Shown here: positions 42,194-51,450 of the stretch, piece by piece
How positions within the stretch are numbered: the stretch's first letter is position 1
How the letters are laid out: each line of letters opens with the position of its first letter
NCBI GenBank assembly: GCA_934561555.1
Contig: CAKTGQ010000010.1
Location: forward strand, 1-64,000
Direction of reading: 5' to 3'
DNA: 64,000 nucleotides
Origin: an uncultured Faecalibacterium sp.
GTDB lineage: Bacteria > Bacillota > Clostridia > Oscillospirales > Ruminococcaceae
Made by a program: the position numbers and the translations under genes
The notes under the pieces: generated by a model
Database searches by the model: none
The model's input: only the letters and a program-made list of their open reading frames with translations
What the model was told of the DNA's origin: nothing

Positions 42194-42353
42194 GCCCTCT
42201 CCGTCTGCTCCCGCTGGTCGCATCCACCTCTCCCAAAGGGAGAGGCAAGAGCACTGCCGAAAACTTTCCCCATTATGCCTAATACTTTAGTGTCGAACCT
42301 TACGGCTTGGCTCTCCCTTTGGGAGAGCTGGCGCGGGAGCGCCTGAGAGGGCG
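42194..42353. repeat. Family B element
   Basis: CCCTCTCCGTC start, CTCTCCCAAAGGGAGAG, the A/T-richer conserved middle, GGCTCTCCCTTTGGGAGAGC and GGCGC-GGGA-GCGCC, then CTGAGAGGG. Confidence 0.75.
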
Positions 42354-42425
42354 AGCCCGCTTACCTGAGGGGGAACCCCCTTTATGACAGAATTATGAAT
42401 CTTTATAAACATTTTTGCAAAGGGC

Positions 42426-42484
42426 TTGACAGCAGGGCAAAAACGATTATAATGGTCTTAGCACTCAGGAACAAGGAGTGCTAA
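42426..42484 (+). promoter_or_regulatory. hrcA promoter with CIRCE operator
   Basis: -35 TTGACA (42426-42431), 16-bp spacer, -10 TATAAT (42448-42453), then a perfect CIRCE: TTAGCACTC (42458-42466), 9-nt spacer, GAGTGCTAA (42476-42484). HrcA binds CIRCE and represses the chaperone operon until heat shock. Confidence 0.98.
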
Positions 42485-42519
42485 ACAAACAAAAGCGATA
42501 CAAAAAGGAGGCAGGCGCT

Positions 42520-43593
42520 ATGACGATGGATGCACGCAAGCAACGGGTCTTGCAGGCGATCGTGGCGCTGTATGGCCTTGAGGGCGAGCCGGTGGGCAGC
42601 AGCGTGCTGGCAAACTACTTTGACATGGCAGTGTCCAGCGCAACGCTGCGCAACGAGATGGCGGCGCTGACAAAGCTGGGCTTGCTGGAGCAGCCCCACA
42701 CCAGCGCGGGGCGCGTGCCCAGCGCCAAGGGCTACCGGTATTATCTGGACAATCTGCTTACCGACGATCAGCCGCTGGACCGCGTTACCCGCGCCCGGGT
42801 GGATGCGGTGTTCGCCAGCCTTGACCACGAGCCGGAAAAGCTGGCACAGGGCGCTGCCAAGGCGCTGGCCGCCATCAGCGGCTGCACCGCCGCCGTCAGC
42901 ACCCCCTGCGCCGAGGATCTGTGCATCGCCCATTACGAGGTGGTGCAGGTGGGCCGCAGCGCAGCTGCTGTGCTGGCTGTGACCACTGCCGGTTACGTCC
43001 GCACCCGGGTGGCGCGGGTACGCACCGGGCTTTCCCGGGAAAATGCAGCCGCCCTTGCGGCGCTGCTCAACCGCAACCTTACCTTTGTGGCACCGGTGGA
43101 TCTTTCCACCCGGATGCTCAGCGAGCTGTGCAGCCAGATCGCACCGGAGCTTGTGCCGGTGGTCAGCGCCGCAGCCGCAATTTTGCAGGACAGCGTAAAG
43201 CCCCATGTATTTCTGGGCGGCGAGCAGTACCTGCTGGACTGGCCGCAGCTGGACGGCCGGGTGGGTGATATCCTTACCCTGCTGAACGACGAGGAACAGG
43301 CCGCAAGCCTGATCGCACCCCCGGAAAACCGCAGCGAAAGCGTGCTGCTGGGCGAGGATCTGGAACCGCAGATCCCCGGGCTGTGCATCGTGAGCGACCG
43401 GTATCTGGTAGGCGGCGGGCTGTGGGGCTCCATTGCCCTGATCGGCCCCACCCGGATGCCCTTCCAGAAGCTGATGCCCCTGCTGCATGAGTTTGCAGAC
43501 CAGCTGGGCGAGGGCATGAGCGGTAAACGAAAAGACACCCCGCAGGCTGCCGTACCGCGGCGGACTGTGATCTATAAGGAGGATCTGGAATGA
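42520..43593 (+). CDS. hrcA: Heat-inducible transcription repressor HrcA
   Basis: 357 residues: N-terminal winged helix (MTMDARKQRVLQAIVALYG, then SSATLRNEMAALTKLGLLEQPHTSAGRVPS, about 38-67) and a GAF-like C-terminal domain (FLGGEQYLLDWP, GLCIVSDRYLVGGGLWGSIALIGPTRMPF). It controls the operon from the CIRCE site 36 bp upstream, with GroEL as co-factor in the known systems. ATG 42520 has GGAGG 9 nt upstream; an earlier in-frame start would lie inside CIRCE. The stop overlaps grpE by 4 bp. Confidence 0.97.
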   Translation: MTMDARKQRVLQAIVALYGLEGEPVGSSVLANYFDMAVSSATLRNEMAALTKLGLLEQPHTSAGRVPSAKGYRYYLDNLLTDDQPLDRVTRARVDAVFASLDHEPEKLAQGAAKALAAISGCTAAVSTPCAEDLCIAHYEVVQVGRSAAAVLAVTTAGYVRTRVARVRTGLSRENAAALAALLNRNLTFVAPVDLSTRMLSELCSQIAPELVPVVSAAAAILQDSVKPHVFLGGEQYLLDWPQLDGRVGDILTLLNDEEQAASLIAPPENRSESVLLGEDLEPQIPGLCIVSDRYLVGGGLWGSIALIGPTRMPFQKLMPLLHEFADQLGEGMSGKRKDTPQAAVPRRTVIYKEDLE

Positions 43594-44207
43594 GCGAAGA
43601 AGCAAAGAACACGGTGCCCGAGACCGAGCAGCCGGAAACTGCCCCCGAGGAAAAGACCGCTGCCGCAGCGCCCGAGCAGGCTGCTGCCGAGTCTGCCGCC
43701 GAAGAGGACAAGAAGAAGGACGGCGGCTGGTTCAACAAGAAGGCCCGGGAGATGGAAGCCGTTAAGGCTAAGCTGGATGCAGCGGAAAAGAACGCCGCAC
43801 AGGCCAAGGATCAGCTGCTGCGCATGGCTGCCGAGTACGACAACTACCGCAAGCGCTCCACCCGCGAGGCCGACCAGAAGTTCAGCGACGGTGTTTCCCA
43901 CGCAGTGGAAAAGATCATCCCCATTCTGGATACGCTGGATATGGCAGCCAACGCCCCCACCACCGACGAGAACTACAAAAAGGGCGTGGTCATGACGCTG
44001 GATAAGGCCGCAAAGGCACTGGAAGCCCTCCATGTGGAGGAGATCGAAGTGCTGGGCAAGCCCTTTGACCCCAACTTTATGAATGCTGTGCAGCAGATCC
44101 CCGCCCCGGACGGGCAGGAGAGCGGCACAGTGGTCACCGTTTTCCAGAAGGGTTACAAGCTGGGTGACAAGATCATCCGCCATGCAACCGTTGTGGTGGC
44201 CGAATAA
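43590..44207 (+). CDS. grpE: Nucleotide exchange factor GrpE
   Basis: 205 residues. A long acidic Ala/Glu-rich N-terminus (1-45), the coiled-coil dimer helix (about 52-90, LLRMAAEYDNYRKRSTRE) and the C-terminal beta-wing (GTVVTVFQKGYKLGDKIIRHATVVVAE). It releases ADP from DnaK. Coupled to hrcA through ATGA overlap. Confidence 0.96.
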   Translation: MSEEAKNTVPETEQPETAPEEKTAAAAPEQAAAESAAEEDKKKDGGWFNKKAREMEAVKAKLDAAEKNAAQAKDQLLRMAAEYDNYRKRSTREADQKFSDGVSHAVEKIIPILDTLDMAANAPTTDENYKKGVVMTLDKAAKALEALHVEEIEVLGKPFDPNFMNAVQQIPAPDGQESGTVVTVFQKGYKLGDKIIRHATVVVAE

Positions 44208-44249
44208 ATAAGCCGAACCTCCCGCAAGGGAGTTTGCAATAACATCCGC

Positions 44250-44276
44250 TTGACATCATCATAAGCATCATATAAA
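44250..44276 (+). promoter_or_regulatory. Possible secondary promoter before dnaK
   Basis: TTGACA (44250-44255) and TATAAA (44271-44276) with a short 15-bp spacer, following a small CTCCC-GCAA-GGGAG hairpin. May boost dnaK over hrcA-grpE. Confidence 0.35.
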
Positions 44277-44308
44277 CAAGATTTGTTCTTTCGAGAGGAG
44301 ACTTCATT

Positions 44309-46135
44309 ATGAGTAAGATTATTGGTATCGACCTTGGTACTACCAACAGCTGCGTGGCTGTTATGGAGGGCGGCGAGCCTGTTGTTATCGCCAATTCTGA
44401 GGGCGCCCGCACCACCCCGTCCGTTGTCGGCTTCACCAAGACCGGCGACCGTCTGGTAGGTCAGGTTGCAAAGCGTCAGGCGATCACCAACCCCGACAAC
44501 ACCGTTTCTTCCATCAAGCGTCAGATGGGCACCGACCACAAGGTGACCCTGAACGGCAAGGAGTACACTCCCCAGCAGGTCAGCGCTATGATCCTGCAGA
44601 AGCTGAAGGCTGACGCCGAGGCTTATCTGGGCGAGACCGTCACCGAGGCTGTCATCACTGTGCCTGCCTACTTCAACGACAGCCAGCGTCAGGCAACCAA
44701 GGACGCAGGCACCATTGCCGGCCTGAACGTCCGCCGTATCATCAACGAGCCCACCGCAGCGGCTCTGGCTTACGGTGTGGATAAAGAGGACGACCAGAAG
44801 ATCATGGTCTACGATCTGGGCGGCGGCACCTTCGATGTGTCCATCATCGAGATGGGCGACGGCGTTACCGAGGTTCTGGCCACCAACGGCGATACCCATC
44901 TGGGCGGCGATGACTTCGACCAGCGCATCATCGACTGGATGGCAGACGCCTTCCAGACCGAGAACGGCATCGACCTGCGCAAGGACAAGATGGCTGCACA
45001 GCGTTTGAAGGAAGCTGCCGAGAAGGCTAAGATCGAGCTGTCCAGCGCAATGAGCAGCCAGATCAACCTGCCCTTCATCACCGCCGATGCTACCGGCCCC
45101 AAGCACTTGGATATGACCCTGACCCGCGCAAAGTTCAACGAGCTGACCGCTGATCTGGTCGATCGTACTATGACCCCCGTGCGCAAGGCTCTGCAGGATG
45201 CAGGTCTGCGCGCTTCCGACCTGAAGAAGGTGCTGATGGTCGGTGGTTCCACCCGTATCCCCGCTGTCTACGATGCAGTGAAGAAGGAACTGAACTGCGA
45301 GCCCTTCAAGGGCATCAACCCCGATGAGTGCGTGGCTGTCGGTGCTGCTATTCAGGGCGGCGTCCTGAACGGCGAGAAGAAGGGTCTGCTGCTGCTGGAT
45401 GTCACCCCGCTGAGCCTTGGCATTGAGACTCTGGGCGGCGTGTGCACCAAGATCATCGACCGCAACACCACCATCCCCACCCACAAGAGCCAGGTGTTCT
45501 CCACCGCAGCCGACAACCAGCCCTCTGTTGAGGTCAACGTGCTGCAGGGCGAGCGTGAGTTTGCCCGCGACAACAAGAGTCTGGGTGTGTTCCATCTGGA
45601 TGGCATTGCTCCGGCTCCCCGTGGCGTGCCTCAGATCGAAGTTACCTTCGATATCGATGCCAACGGCATCGTGAAGGTCAGCGCTAAGGATCTGGGCACC
45701 GGCAAGGAGCAGAACATCACCATCACCGCTTCCACCAATATGTCCAAGGAGGACATCGACAAGGCTGTGAAGGAAGCTGAGCAGTTTGCTGCCGACGATA
45801 AGAAGAAGCGTGAAGAGGTCGATATCCGCAACGGTGCCGACCAGATGGTGTTCCAGACCGAGAAGATGCTGAAGGAGAACGGCGACAAGCTGCCCGCAGA
45901 CGTGAAGAGCGATGCCGAGGCAAAGCTGGCCGACCTGCGGACTGCTGTCCAGTCCGGCAACGTGGACGACATCAAGGCAAAGCAGGAAGCCCTGAGCCAG
46001 GTGTTCGAGAAGATGTATCAGGCAGCCGCTGCCGCACAGCAGGCCGCCGGTGCACAGCCCGGTGCTGACGCAGGCGCAGCCGATACCAAGCCCAACGATG
46101 ACGGCGTTGTGGATGCCGACTTCAAGGAAGTCTAA
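44309..46135 (+). CDS. dnaK: Chaperone DnaK (Hsp70)
   Basis: 608 residues. ATPase domain motifs [14 protein letters not shown] (4-17), [13 protein letters not shown] near 165, and [13 protein letters not shown]; substrate domain with [18 protein letters not shown]; helical lid and a Gln/Ala/Gly-rich acidic tail ending DADFKEV. AGAGGAG is 8 nt before the ATG. Codon usage is visibly more biased (GCT, GTT) than in neighbours, as for a highly expressed gene. Confidence 0.99.
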   Translation: MSKIIGIDLGTTNSCVAVMEGGEPVVIANSEGARTTPSVVGFTKTGDRLVGQVAKRQAITNPDNTVSSIKRQMGTDHKVTLNGKEYTPQQVSAMILQKLKADAEAYLGETVTEAVITVPAYFNDSQRQATKDAGTIAGLNVRRIINEPTAAALAYGVDKEDDQKIMVYDLGGGTFDVSIIEMGDGVTEVLATNGDTHLGGDDFDQRIIDWMADAFQTENGIDLRKDKMAAQRLKEAAEKAKIELSSAMSSQINLPFITADATGPKHLDMTLTRAKFNELTADLVDRTMTPVRKALQDAGLRASDLKKVLMVGGSTRIPAVYDAVKKELNCEPFKGINPDECVAVGAAIQGGVLNGEKKGLLLLDVTPLSLGIETLGGVCTKIIDRNTTIPTHKSQVFSTAADNQPSVEVNVLQGEREFARDNKSLGVFHLDGIAPAPRGVPQIEVTFDIDANGIVKVSAKDLGTGKEQNITITASTNMSKEDIDKAVKEAEQFAADDKKKREEVDIRNGADQMVFQTEKMLKENGDKLPADVKSDAEAKLADLRTAVQSGNVDDIKAKQEALSQVFEKMYQAAAAAQQAAGAQPGADAGAADTKPNDDGVVDADFKEV

Positions 46136-46194
46136 GTCTGACACAAAGCGCTGTGTCCGGCCAAACCGGCGGGCATACGCGCAATAGAGCAAAA

Positions 46195-46225
46195 GCCGCT
46201 CCGGTTTAGGCCGGAGCGGCTCTTG
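46195..46225 (+). terminator. Terminator after dnaK
   Basis: GCCGCTCCGG (46195-46204) / CCGGAGCGGC (46211-46220), loop TTTAGG, followed by TCTTGCTGGTTT. Separates dnaK from dnaJ. Confidence 0.75.
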
Positions 46226-46243
46226 CTGGTTTATAGAATGTAA

Positions 46244-46372
46244 ACCCTCTCAGTCATTGCTTCGCAATGCCAGCTCTCCCGATGGGCGAGCTTTTGGCAG
46301 TGAGGACAAGTTTCCCTTCTCGGTCTAAGCTCCCCCCTCGGGGGAGCTGGCGCGTCAGCGCCTGAGAGGGTT
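46244..46372. repeat. Family B element between dnaK and dnaJ
   Basis: CCCTCTCAGTC ... CTGAGAGGG with CATTGC-TTC-GCAATG, CTCTCCCGATGGGCGAG, CTCCCCCCTCGGGGGAG and GGCGC-GTCA-GCGCC hairpins. Confidence 0.75.
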
Positions 46373-46419
46373 TGTGCGGAGAAAGACCGTGACGGGAGAG
46401 GTTGGAGAGGTGAGTGGAT

Positions 46420-47595
46420 ATGGCACAGGAAAAGCGTGATTATTACGAAGTGCTGGGGGTATCCAAGGGCGCAAGCGATGCCGAGATCAAAAAGGCATAC
46501 CGCAAGCTTGCCATGAAATACCACCCGGACTATAACCCCGGCGATAAGGACGCCGAGGCAAAGTTCAAGGAGATCAACGAGGCAAACGAGGTGCTTTCGG
46601 ACCCGAAAAAGCGCCAGCTGTACGACCAGTACGGCTTTGCCGGTGTTGATCCCACCTACGCAGCACAGAACGGCGGCGGCCCCGGCGGCTTTGGCGGTTT
46701 TGGCGGCGACGGTGTAGATCTGGGCGACATCTTTGGCGATATCTTCGGCGGCGGCTTTGGCGGCTTCGGCGGCTCGTCCCGTCAGGCAAACAACCCCAAC
46801 GCCCCCCGCAAGGGTCAGGACATCCGGGTGCGCATCACCCTGAGCTTTGACGAGGCCGTGCACGGCTGCAAGAAGAACATTACCATCACCCGTCAGCAGG
46901 AGTGCACCGAGTGCCACGGCAGCGGCTGTGCCGCCGGCAGCAGCCCCGAGACCTGCCCGGACTGCGGCGGACGCGGCTTTGTCATCCGCCAGCAGCGCAC
47001 CCCCTTTGGCGTGATGCAGACCCAGCAGCCCTGCTCCCGCTGCGGCGGCAAGGGCAAGCTGGTCAAGAACCCCTGCAAGGTCTGCCACGGCGCGGGCAAG
47101 GTGGCTTCCAAAAAGACGCTGGAGGTGTCCATCCCCATGGGCATCGACGACGACCAGAGCTTTGCACTGCGCGGCATGGGCGATGCCGGTACCAACGGCG
47201 GCCCCGCCGGTGATGTCATCGTCATGGTCACTGTGCGCCCCAGCGAGGTGTTCCAGCGCGACGGCTACGATGTGTGGGTCACTGTGCCCATCACTTACAG
47301 TCAGGCCGTGCTGGGCGACAGCGTCACCGTGCCCTCCATTGACGGCAAGGTGGAGTACACCGTGCCCGAGGGAACCCAGAGCGGCACCACCTTCCGCCTG
47401 CGCGGCAAGGGCATCCAGTACCTGAATGGCCGCGGCCGCGGCGATATGTACGTCAAGTGCGAGGTGGAGATCCCCAAAAAGCTGAACAAGGCGCAGCGCG
47501 ATGCCCTGAAGAAATTTGAGGGCACGCTGAAAGAAGAAAACTACGAAAAGCGTAAGGGCTTCTTCAAAAAGCTGAAGGATATGTTCAACGCATAA
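46420..47595 (+). CDS. dnaJ: Chaperone DnaJ (Hsp40)
   Basis: 391 residues, type I: J domain with HPD at 35-37, Gly/Phe-rich region ([10 protein letters not shown]..., about 85-128), zinc-finger region with four CxxCxGxG repeats ([32 protein letters not shown]) and C-terminal substrate domains. I choose ATG 46420 with GGAGAGG 9 nt upstream; a GTG two codons earlier is possible. It is separated from dnaK by a terminator and a family B element, so it may rely on read-through or its own promoter. Confidence 0.98.
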   Translation: MAQEKRDYYEVLGVSKGASDAEIKKAYRKLAMKYHPDYNPGDKDAEAKFKEINEANEVLSDPKKRQLYDQYGFAGVDPTYAAQNGGGPGGFGGFGGDGVDLGDIFGDIFGGGFGGFGGSSRQANNPNAPRKGQDIRVRITLSFDEAVHGCKKNITITRQQECTECHGSGCAAGSSPETCPDCGGRGFVIRQQRTPFGVMQTQQPCSRCGGKGKLVKNPCKVCHGAGKVASKKTLEVSIPMGIDDDQSFALRGMGDAGTNGGPAGDVIVMVTVRPSEVFQRDGYDVWVTVPITYSQAVLGDSVTVPSIDGKVEYTVPEGTQSGTTFRLRGKGIQYLNGRGRGDMYVKCEVEIPKKLNKAQRDALKKFEGTLKEENYEKRKGFFKKLKDMFNA

Positions 47596-47600
47596 AAACC

Positions 47601-47640
47601 AAACGGCGGCGCGTTCCATCGGAGCGTGCCGCCGTTTTTT
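47601..47640 (+). terminator. Terminator after dnaJ
   Basis: AAACGGCGGCGCG pairs with CGTGCCGCCGTTT (one G-T), followed by a run of six T. Confidence 0.9.
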
Positions 47641-47661
47641 GCGTGTAAACCCCATAAAACA

Positions 47662-47695
47662 GCGAAGGCGCTGCCCTTTCGGGCAGCGCCTTCGC
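47662..47695 (-). terminator. Terminator for the double-glycine peptide operon
   Basis: Perfect 15-bp stem GCGAAGGCGCTGCCC / GGGCAGCGCCTTCGC; on the minus strand the loop is the stable GAAA tetraloop and TGTTTT follows. Confidence 0.8.
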
Positions 47696-47733
47696 CTGCT
47701 TTGTTCTTTGGTTTACTCCAAATTTAGGTTCGA

Positions 47734-48057
47734 TCAGGAAAGTGCAATGAGTGCGGTGGGGATAATGCCGATACCGCTGCTGCAAACGCCCAGCACACTG
47801 ATCGTGCAGGCAATATCATACAGCAGATTGGTAGTGCTCTTCTCCATGTCCTTGCTCAGGGCATCCATACCGGTCTCCATCCAGGTGTCGGGATTCTTTC
47901 TGCGATAATCACGGATCGCAATAGAACCCTTGAACCAGCCATAGAAGGGCAGGAACCATGCACAAAGAGCCTGAGTAGCAGTAGCGCCGCCCTCGGTGTA
48001 GGTCATTTCCTCAGTGGACAGTACATTGTAGTACGCGGGCATCATCATTTTTTCCAT
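47734..48057 (-). CDS. Double-glycine-leader peptide 1 (bacteriocin-like)
   Basis: 107 residues. The leader MEKMMMPAYYNVLSTEEMTY ends TEGG at residue 24, the double-glycine site cleaved by C39-peptidase ABC exporters. The 83-residue core (ATATQALCAWFLPFYGW...) has hydrophobic stretches at both ends, three cysteines, and the segment GMDALSKDMEKSTTNLL shared in pattern with peptide 2. AAGGAG lies 8 nt before the ATG. It follows peptide 2 with a hairpin between. No exporter, immunity or modification gene is in the window. It could be a two-peptide bacteriocin partner, a signalling peptide or another secreted small protein. Confidence 0.75.
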   Translation of the reverse strand: MEKMMMPAYYNVLSTEEMTYTEGGATATQALCAWFLPFYGWFKGSIAIRDYRRKNPDTWMETGMDALSKDMEKSTTNLLYDIACTISVLGVCSSGIGIIPTALIALS

Positions 48058-48087
48058 AATAACACTCCTTTTGAAACAAAGCTATCC

Positions 48088-48118
48088 AAAACGGTGCACC
48101 CAAAAAACGCACCGTTTT
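48088..48118 (-). terminator. Hairpin between the two peptide genes
   Basis: AAAACGGTGC / GCACCGTTTT (10 bp) with T-rich loop on the minus strand. Could attenuate read-through or stabilise the upstream message, setting unequal levels of the two peptides. Confidence 0.5.
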
Positions 48119-48133
48119 ATCTGATTAAAAGGT

Positions 48134-48490
48134 TCAGCGCACGATCAGCAGAACGGCGCTCAGGGGAGCCAGTGCTACCACCATGGTGGTGGAAACGGCG
48201 TCCCGCACAAAGTTTCCGGCAGATTTGCCCATGTCGGCGGCAAGGGCATCGGTGGCACGGCCCATCACGGTAAAGAAATTGCCGTCCTTGTTGCCGTCCT
48301 GCTGCAGCCAGGTGCGTGCCTGCTTGATGCCCCAGATATAGCTGGAAGCCAGCACCACAGCACCTACGACAGTTGCGGTAGTAGTGGCGATCCCGGCAGC
48401 ATCATCGATCATACCGCCGCCGGTGGTATAGGTCATTTCTTCGTTAGAAAGAACCGCATAATCTGCGGGATAATTCATCTTGTTCATCAT
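48134..48490 (-). CDS. Double-glycine-leader peptide 2 (bacteriocin-like)
   Basis: 118 residues. Leader MMNKMNYPADYAVLSNEEMT then YTTGG (cleavage after residue 25), the same Y-x-VLS-x-EEMTYT-x-GG plan as peptide 1. The core starts GMIDDAAG, has a hydrophobic segment (TATVVGAVVLASSYIWG), a charged middle (WLQQDGNKDGNFF) and ATDALAADMGKSAGNFV, which parallels MDALSKDMEKSTTNLL of peptide 1, so the two are paralogues. AAGGAG is 6 nt before ATG 48490; ATG 48487 is equally possible. It is first behind a good promoter. Confidence 0.75.
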   Translation of the reverse strand: MMNKMNYPADYAVLSNEEMTYTTGGGMIDDAAGIATTTATVVGAVVLASSYIWGIKQARTWLQQDGNKDGNFFTVMGRATDALAADMGKSAGNFVRDAVSTTMVVALAPLSAVLLIVR

Positions 48491-48583
48491 CAATACTCCT
48501 TTGTCAAAGGGAAATGCCGCATTGCATCCCGATCCCCGGCGTCTATACCCAATTGCCGATAGAGCATTGTCCTCTATATAGTC

Positions 48584-48612
48584 ATTCTACAACAGGAGTG
48601 GGATTTTATCAA
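48584..48612 (-). promoter_or_regulatory. Promoter of the double-glycine peptide operon
   Basis: Minus strand: -35 TTGATA (48612-48607), 17-bp spacer, -10 TAGAAT (48589-48584). The leader of about 85 nt contains an ATAGAG/CTCTAT hairpin near 48559-48578. Confidence 0.7.
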
Positions 48613-48709
48613 GGGGTTTTGGCACATCTGTGCAAAAACTGGCGAGACGCATGAAATTACAACTATAAATTTGTGAAAATAGACTGCAATAATCTGGGCT
48701 TTTGGCTGT

Positions 48710-49882
48710 TTAGCCCTGTACCCCGGCGCGGTAGAGGTAAGGGTCGCTCTTGAAGCTGTCAAAATTGTACAGCACAAGGATCTGGTCGTAGCCGTTATCG
48801 GCGATCAGTTTGTCCAAGCCATAGTTGTAGTTGCGGAAGTCCACCACGTCAATGTCGGCGTAGTTGGCGGTCAGGTAGGGCACAAAACAGTTGGCGTAGC
48901 TGTCCTTGATGACAAGGATGCGCCCGCTGCCATTGCCCTGCACCCGGCTCAAACCGTTGTTGCCGTGCAGGAACATGGCGTACTTGTCGTAGACGGAAAG
49001 CTTCTCCGTATCGTACAGGCCGGTGGTCTGCCCCTCGGTGGGCTGGCCTGCCGCCGTCACGTTCCATACCGTCAGGGTGTTGTCAAGGTCGTAGTAGGTG
49101 ATCACGTCCGGCACAGCGTTCCATGTGCGTGCCTTGGCGTAGTGGGTGCCGTAAAAGCCGTCGGCTGTCAGAGCAGTGTGGGCGGCGGTGTCAAAGGGGG
49201 TAAGGCCAAGGGTATCGCACAGCTGACTGTAAGCATAGTAGGCGCCAAGGCTCGTCCAGTGGTGGTCGGTGCGGTAGTAAATATACTCGCTCTTGTGGGC
49301 GGAAAGGGTCTGGCGCACGTCCACAAAGCGACCGCCTGCCGCCTGCACCGCAGCGGAAAGCTGGTCAAGATAGCCGTCCTCGTCCAGCAGGGGGGCATTT
49401 GCGGGCACGTTCTCCTTGTAGATATCGCTGGCGGCGGGGGCCAGCAGCACATTCACCTTGCCCGGGTAGCGCTGGCACAGGCTGGTGAGCGCTGCCGTGT
49501 TCTTGGGCAGGGTGCGTTCCTCACTGGAAAGCAGCCCGTAGGTGCGGGGGAACATCATGTGCTCTTTGCCCAGCAGGATACCGCCGTTCTGCTGCTTTTG
49601 CAGCAGGGTGGTCTCCACCACGCTCTGCAGGCTGATCCACTGGTCGCGCCCCGCTACCTGATCCTTGACGTATTTGGTGTAGGCAGTAAAGTAGCTGTTC
49701 AGCCCCTTGGCGGTGAACTGGGTCAGTGCCGGGCGTTGGCTCAGGGTGGTATTTTCCAGCTCGCTGTAACTGCGGTCCGGGGTGACCAGATCCAGCGCGA
49801 ACAGCCCGATAAAGAACAGGCTGAACACCACCAGCACCGGGTAGTGCAAAAGGGAGAAGGTCTTTTTTTCGTGTTTGGACAT
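48710..49882 (-). CDS. DHHW-family protein (AlgX/SGNH-like), O-acetylation partner
   Basis: 390 residues: an N-terminal membrane anchor (about 12-32) and an extracellular SGNH-hydrolase-like domain. The family motif DHHW is at 206-209 (YYRTDHHWTSLGAYYAY), with the serine-containing VIKDSYANCF near 340. DHHW proteins pair with MBOAT acyltransferases to move acyl groups onto cell-surface polymers, as AlgX/AlgJ or PatB do. It starts 12 bp after the MBOAT stop on the same strand with AAGGAGG upstream, so the two form one transcription unit. Polymer acceptor unknown. Confidence 0.92.
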   Translation of the reverse strand: MSKHEKKTFSLLHYPVLVVFSLFFIGLFALDLVTPDRSYSELENTTLSQRPALTQFTAKGLNSYFTAYTKYVKDQVAGRDQWISLQSVVETTLLQKQQNGGILLGKEHMMFPRTYGLLSSEERTLPKNTAALTSLCQRYPGKVNVLLAPAASDIYKENVPANAPLLDEDGYLDQLSAAVQAAGGRFVDVRQTLSAHKSEYIYYRTDHHWTSLGAYYAYSQLCDTLGLTPFDTAAHTALTADGFYGTHYAKARTWNAVPDVITYYDLDNTLTVWNVTAAGQPTEGQTTGLYDTEKLSVYDKYAMFLHGNNGLSRVQGNGSGRILVIKDSYANCFVPYLTANYADIDVVDFRNYNYGLDKLIADNGYDQILVLYNFDSFKSDPYLYRAGVQG

Positions 49883-49894
49883 CTTCCCGCCTCC

Positions 49895-51313
49895 TTAAAA
49901 GTTAAAGTACAGGAACGGGCTGTTGGTGCTGCCCACCACATAGGCGGTGGAGACCACCAGCAGCGTCAGGATGGCGGCGCAGCGGGTGACCACGTTCTTG
50001 CGCAGCACATCCCACAGCTTTTCGATCAGCGGGGTGCAGCACACCACGCTTACCGCCAGCAGCACGCCGTAATTCCGCAGGAAATACAGCGGCGACACCC
50101 CGCCGGAGGGGATAAAGAGCTTTTGGAACAGCAGCCCGAAGGACACGCCGGTGTCGTTGCCCACGAACATCGCCCAGCCTACCACCACGAGGAACAGGGT
50201 GTACAGGTGCGGCCACACTCTGCCTTTTTTCAGGTAGGGCAGCAGGAACAGCTTTTCGGCCGCCAGCAGCACAAAGTAGTAAAGACCCCAGCAGATAAAG
50301 TTCCAGTTTGCGCCGTGCCAGATGCCGGTGAGCAGCTCCACGATGAACAGGTTCAAAATCTGCCGCTTGAGCCCCTTGCGGTTGCCGCCCAGCGGGATAT
50401 ACACATACTCGCGGAACCAGCCGGACAGGGTCATGTGCCAGCGCCGCCAGAACTCGGTGATGGAAGCGGAGATATAGGGGTAGTTGAAGTTTGCAGGGAA
50501 GTCGAAGCCCAGCATTTTGCCCATGCCGATGCCCATGAGGGAGTAGCCGGAGAAATCGAAGTACAGCTGTAAACTGTATGCGATGATGCCCAGCCACACC
50601 AGCGGGGTGGAAGCGTTCGCCAGACCCACAAAGGTGGTGGAGGGGCTGTCGGCTGCCCCGATGATGTCCGTCCACAGTGCACCTACGGCGTCTGCCAGCA
50701 GCACCTTTTTGGCAAGACCAAAGGTGAACAGGGTCATGCCCTCTTCGATCTGCTTTAAGTTATAGCGGTGCTTGTAGACGTGCAGCTGGTCGGAGACGTC
50801 CCGGTACTTGACGATGGGCCCCGCGATGAGCTGCGGGAACATGACCACATAAGCGCCGAAGTCGATGATGTTGCGCTCGGCCTTTACATCCCGGCGGTAG
50901 ACGTCGATGGAGTAGGAAAGGGTCTGGAAGGTGTAGAAGCTGATGCCCAGCGGCAAAGTGCCGATGCCTTGGATCTCGGCAAAGGCGGTGCCCAGCAGGG
51001 CGTTTGCGCTGCGCAGCACAAAGTTTGCGTACTTGAAGTAGAACAGCATCCCCAAGCTGCCAACGAGCGCCACCAGCAGAAAGAAACGGCGCAGCGCGGG
51101 CTTTGCATCAAAATGCTCGATGGCAAGGCCGCTGAGGTAGTTGATGAGGATAAGTGCCACCATGACCGGGAAAAAGCGCACCTCGCCCCAGCAGTAGAAC
51201 ACCAGACTGCACAAAAACAGCACGGTGTTCTTGAGTTTTGCGGGGGCAAGATAGTACAGCGCCAGCGTGATGGGCAGAAAACGGAACAGGAAGATGATGG
51301 TGCTGAAAACCAA
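49895..51313 (-). CDS. MBOAT O-acyltransferase (AlgI/DltB family)
   Basis: A 472-residue polytopic membrane protein. MBOAT hallmarks are EFWRRWHMTLSGWFREYVYI and, near residue 330, TGIWHGANWNF with the catalytic histidine. It passes acyl groups from a cytosolic donor across the membrane to the DHHW partner. The start codon is TTG at 51313, chosen because GGAGG lies 9 nt upstream and no ATG is near. It leads the MBOAT-DHHW pair. Confidence 0.93.
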   Translation of the reverse strand: MVFSTIIFLFRFLPITLALYYLAPAKLKNTVLFLCSLVFYCWGEVRFFPVMVALILINYLSGLAIEHFDAKPALRRFFLLVALVGSLGMLFYFKYANFVLRSANALLGTAFAEIQGIGTLPLGISFYTFQTLSYSIDVYRRDVKAERNIIDFGAYVVMFPQLIAGPIVKYRDVSDQLHVYKHRYNLKQIEEGMTLFTFGLAKKVLLADAVGALWTDIIGAADSPSTTFVGLANASTPLVWLGIIAYSLQLYFDFSGYSLMGIGMGKMLGFDFPANFNYPYISASITEFWRRWHMTLSGWFREYVYIPLGGNRKGLKRQILNLFIVELLTGIWHGANWNFICWGLYYFVLLAAEKLFLLPYLKKGRVWPHLYTLFLVVVGWAMFVGNDTGVSFGLLFQKLFIPSGGVSPLYFLRNYGVLLAVSVVCCTPLIEKLWDVLRKNVVTRCAAILTLLVVSTAYVVGSTNSPFLYFNF

Positions 51314-51344
51314 GGGGTCAGCCTCCTTTGTGTTGTGATGTCAA

Positions 51345-51397
51345 AGCTCCCCCTTCGGGGGAGCTGTCAACGCCGGCAGGCGTTGACTGAGAGGGTT
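51345..51397. repeat. Short family B element
   Basis: CTCCCCCTTCGGGGGAG then GTCAACGCC-GGCA-GGCGTTGAC and TGAGAGGG. Lies between the DUF4358 gene and MBOAT. Confidence 0.7.
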
Positions 51398-51450
51398 GTT
51401 CTACTGAAAAAAGCCGATGCCGCAGATGGCACCGGCTCAGAAGATCAGAT

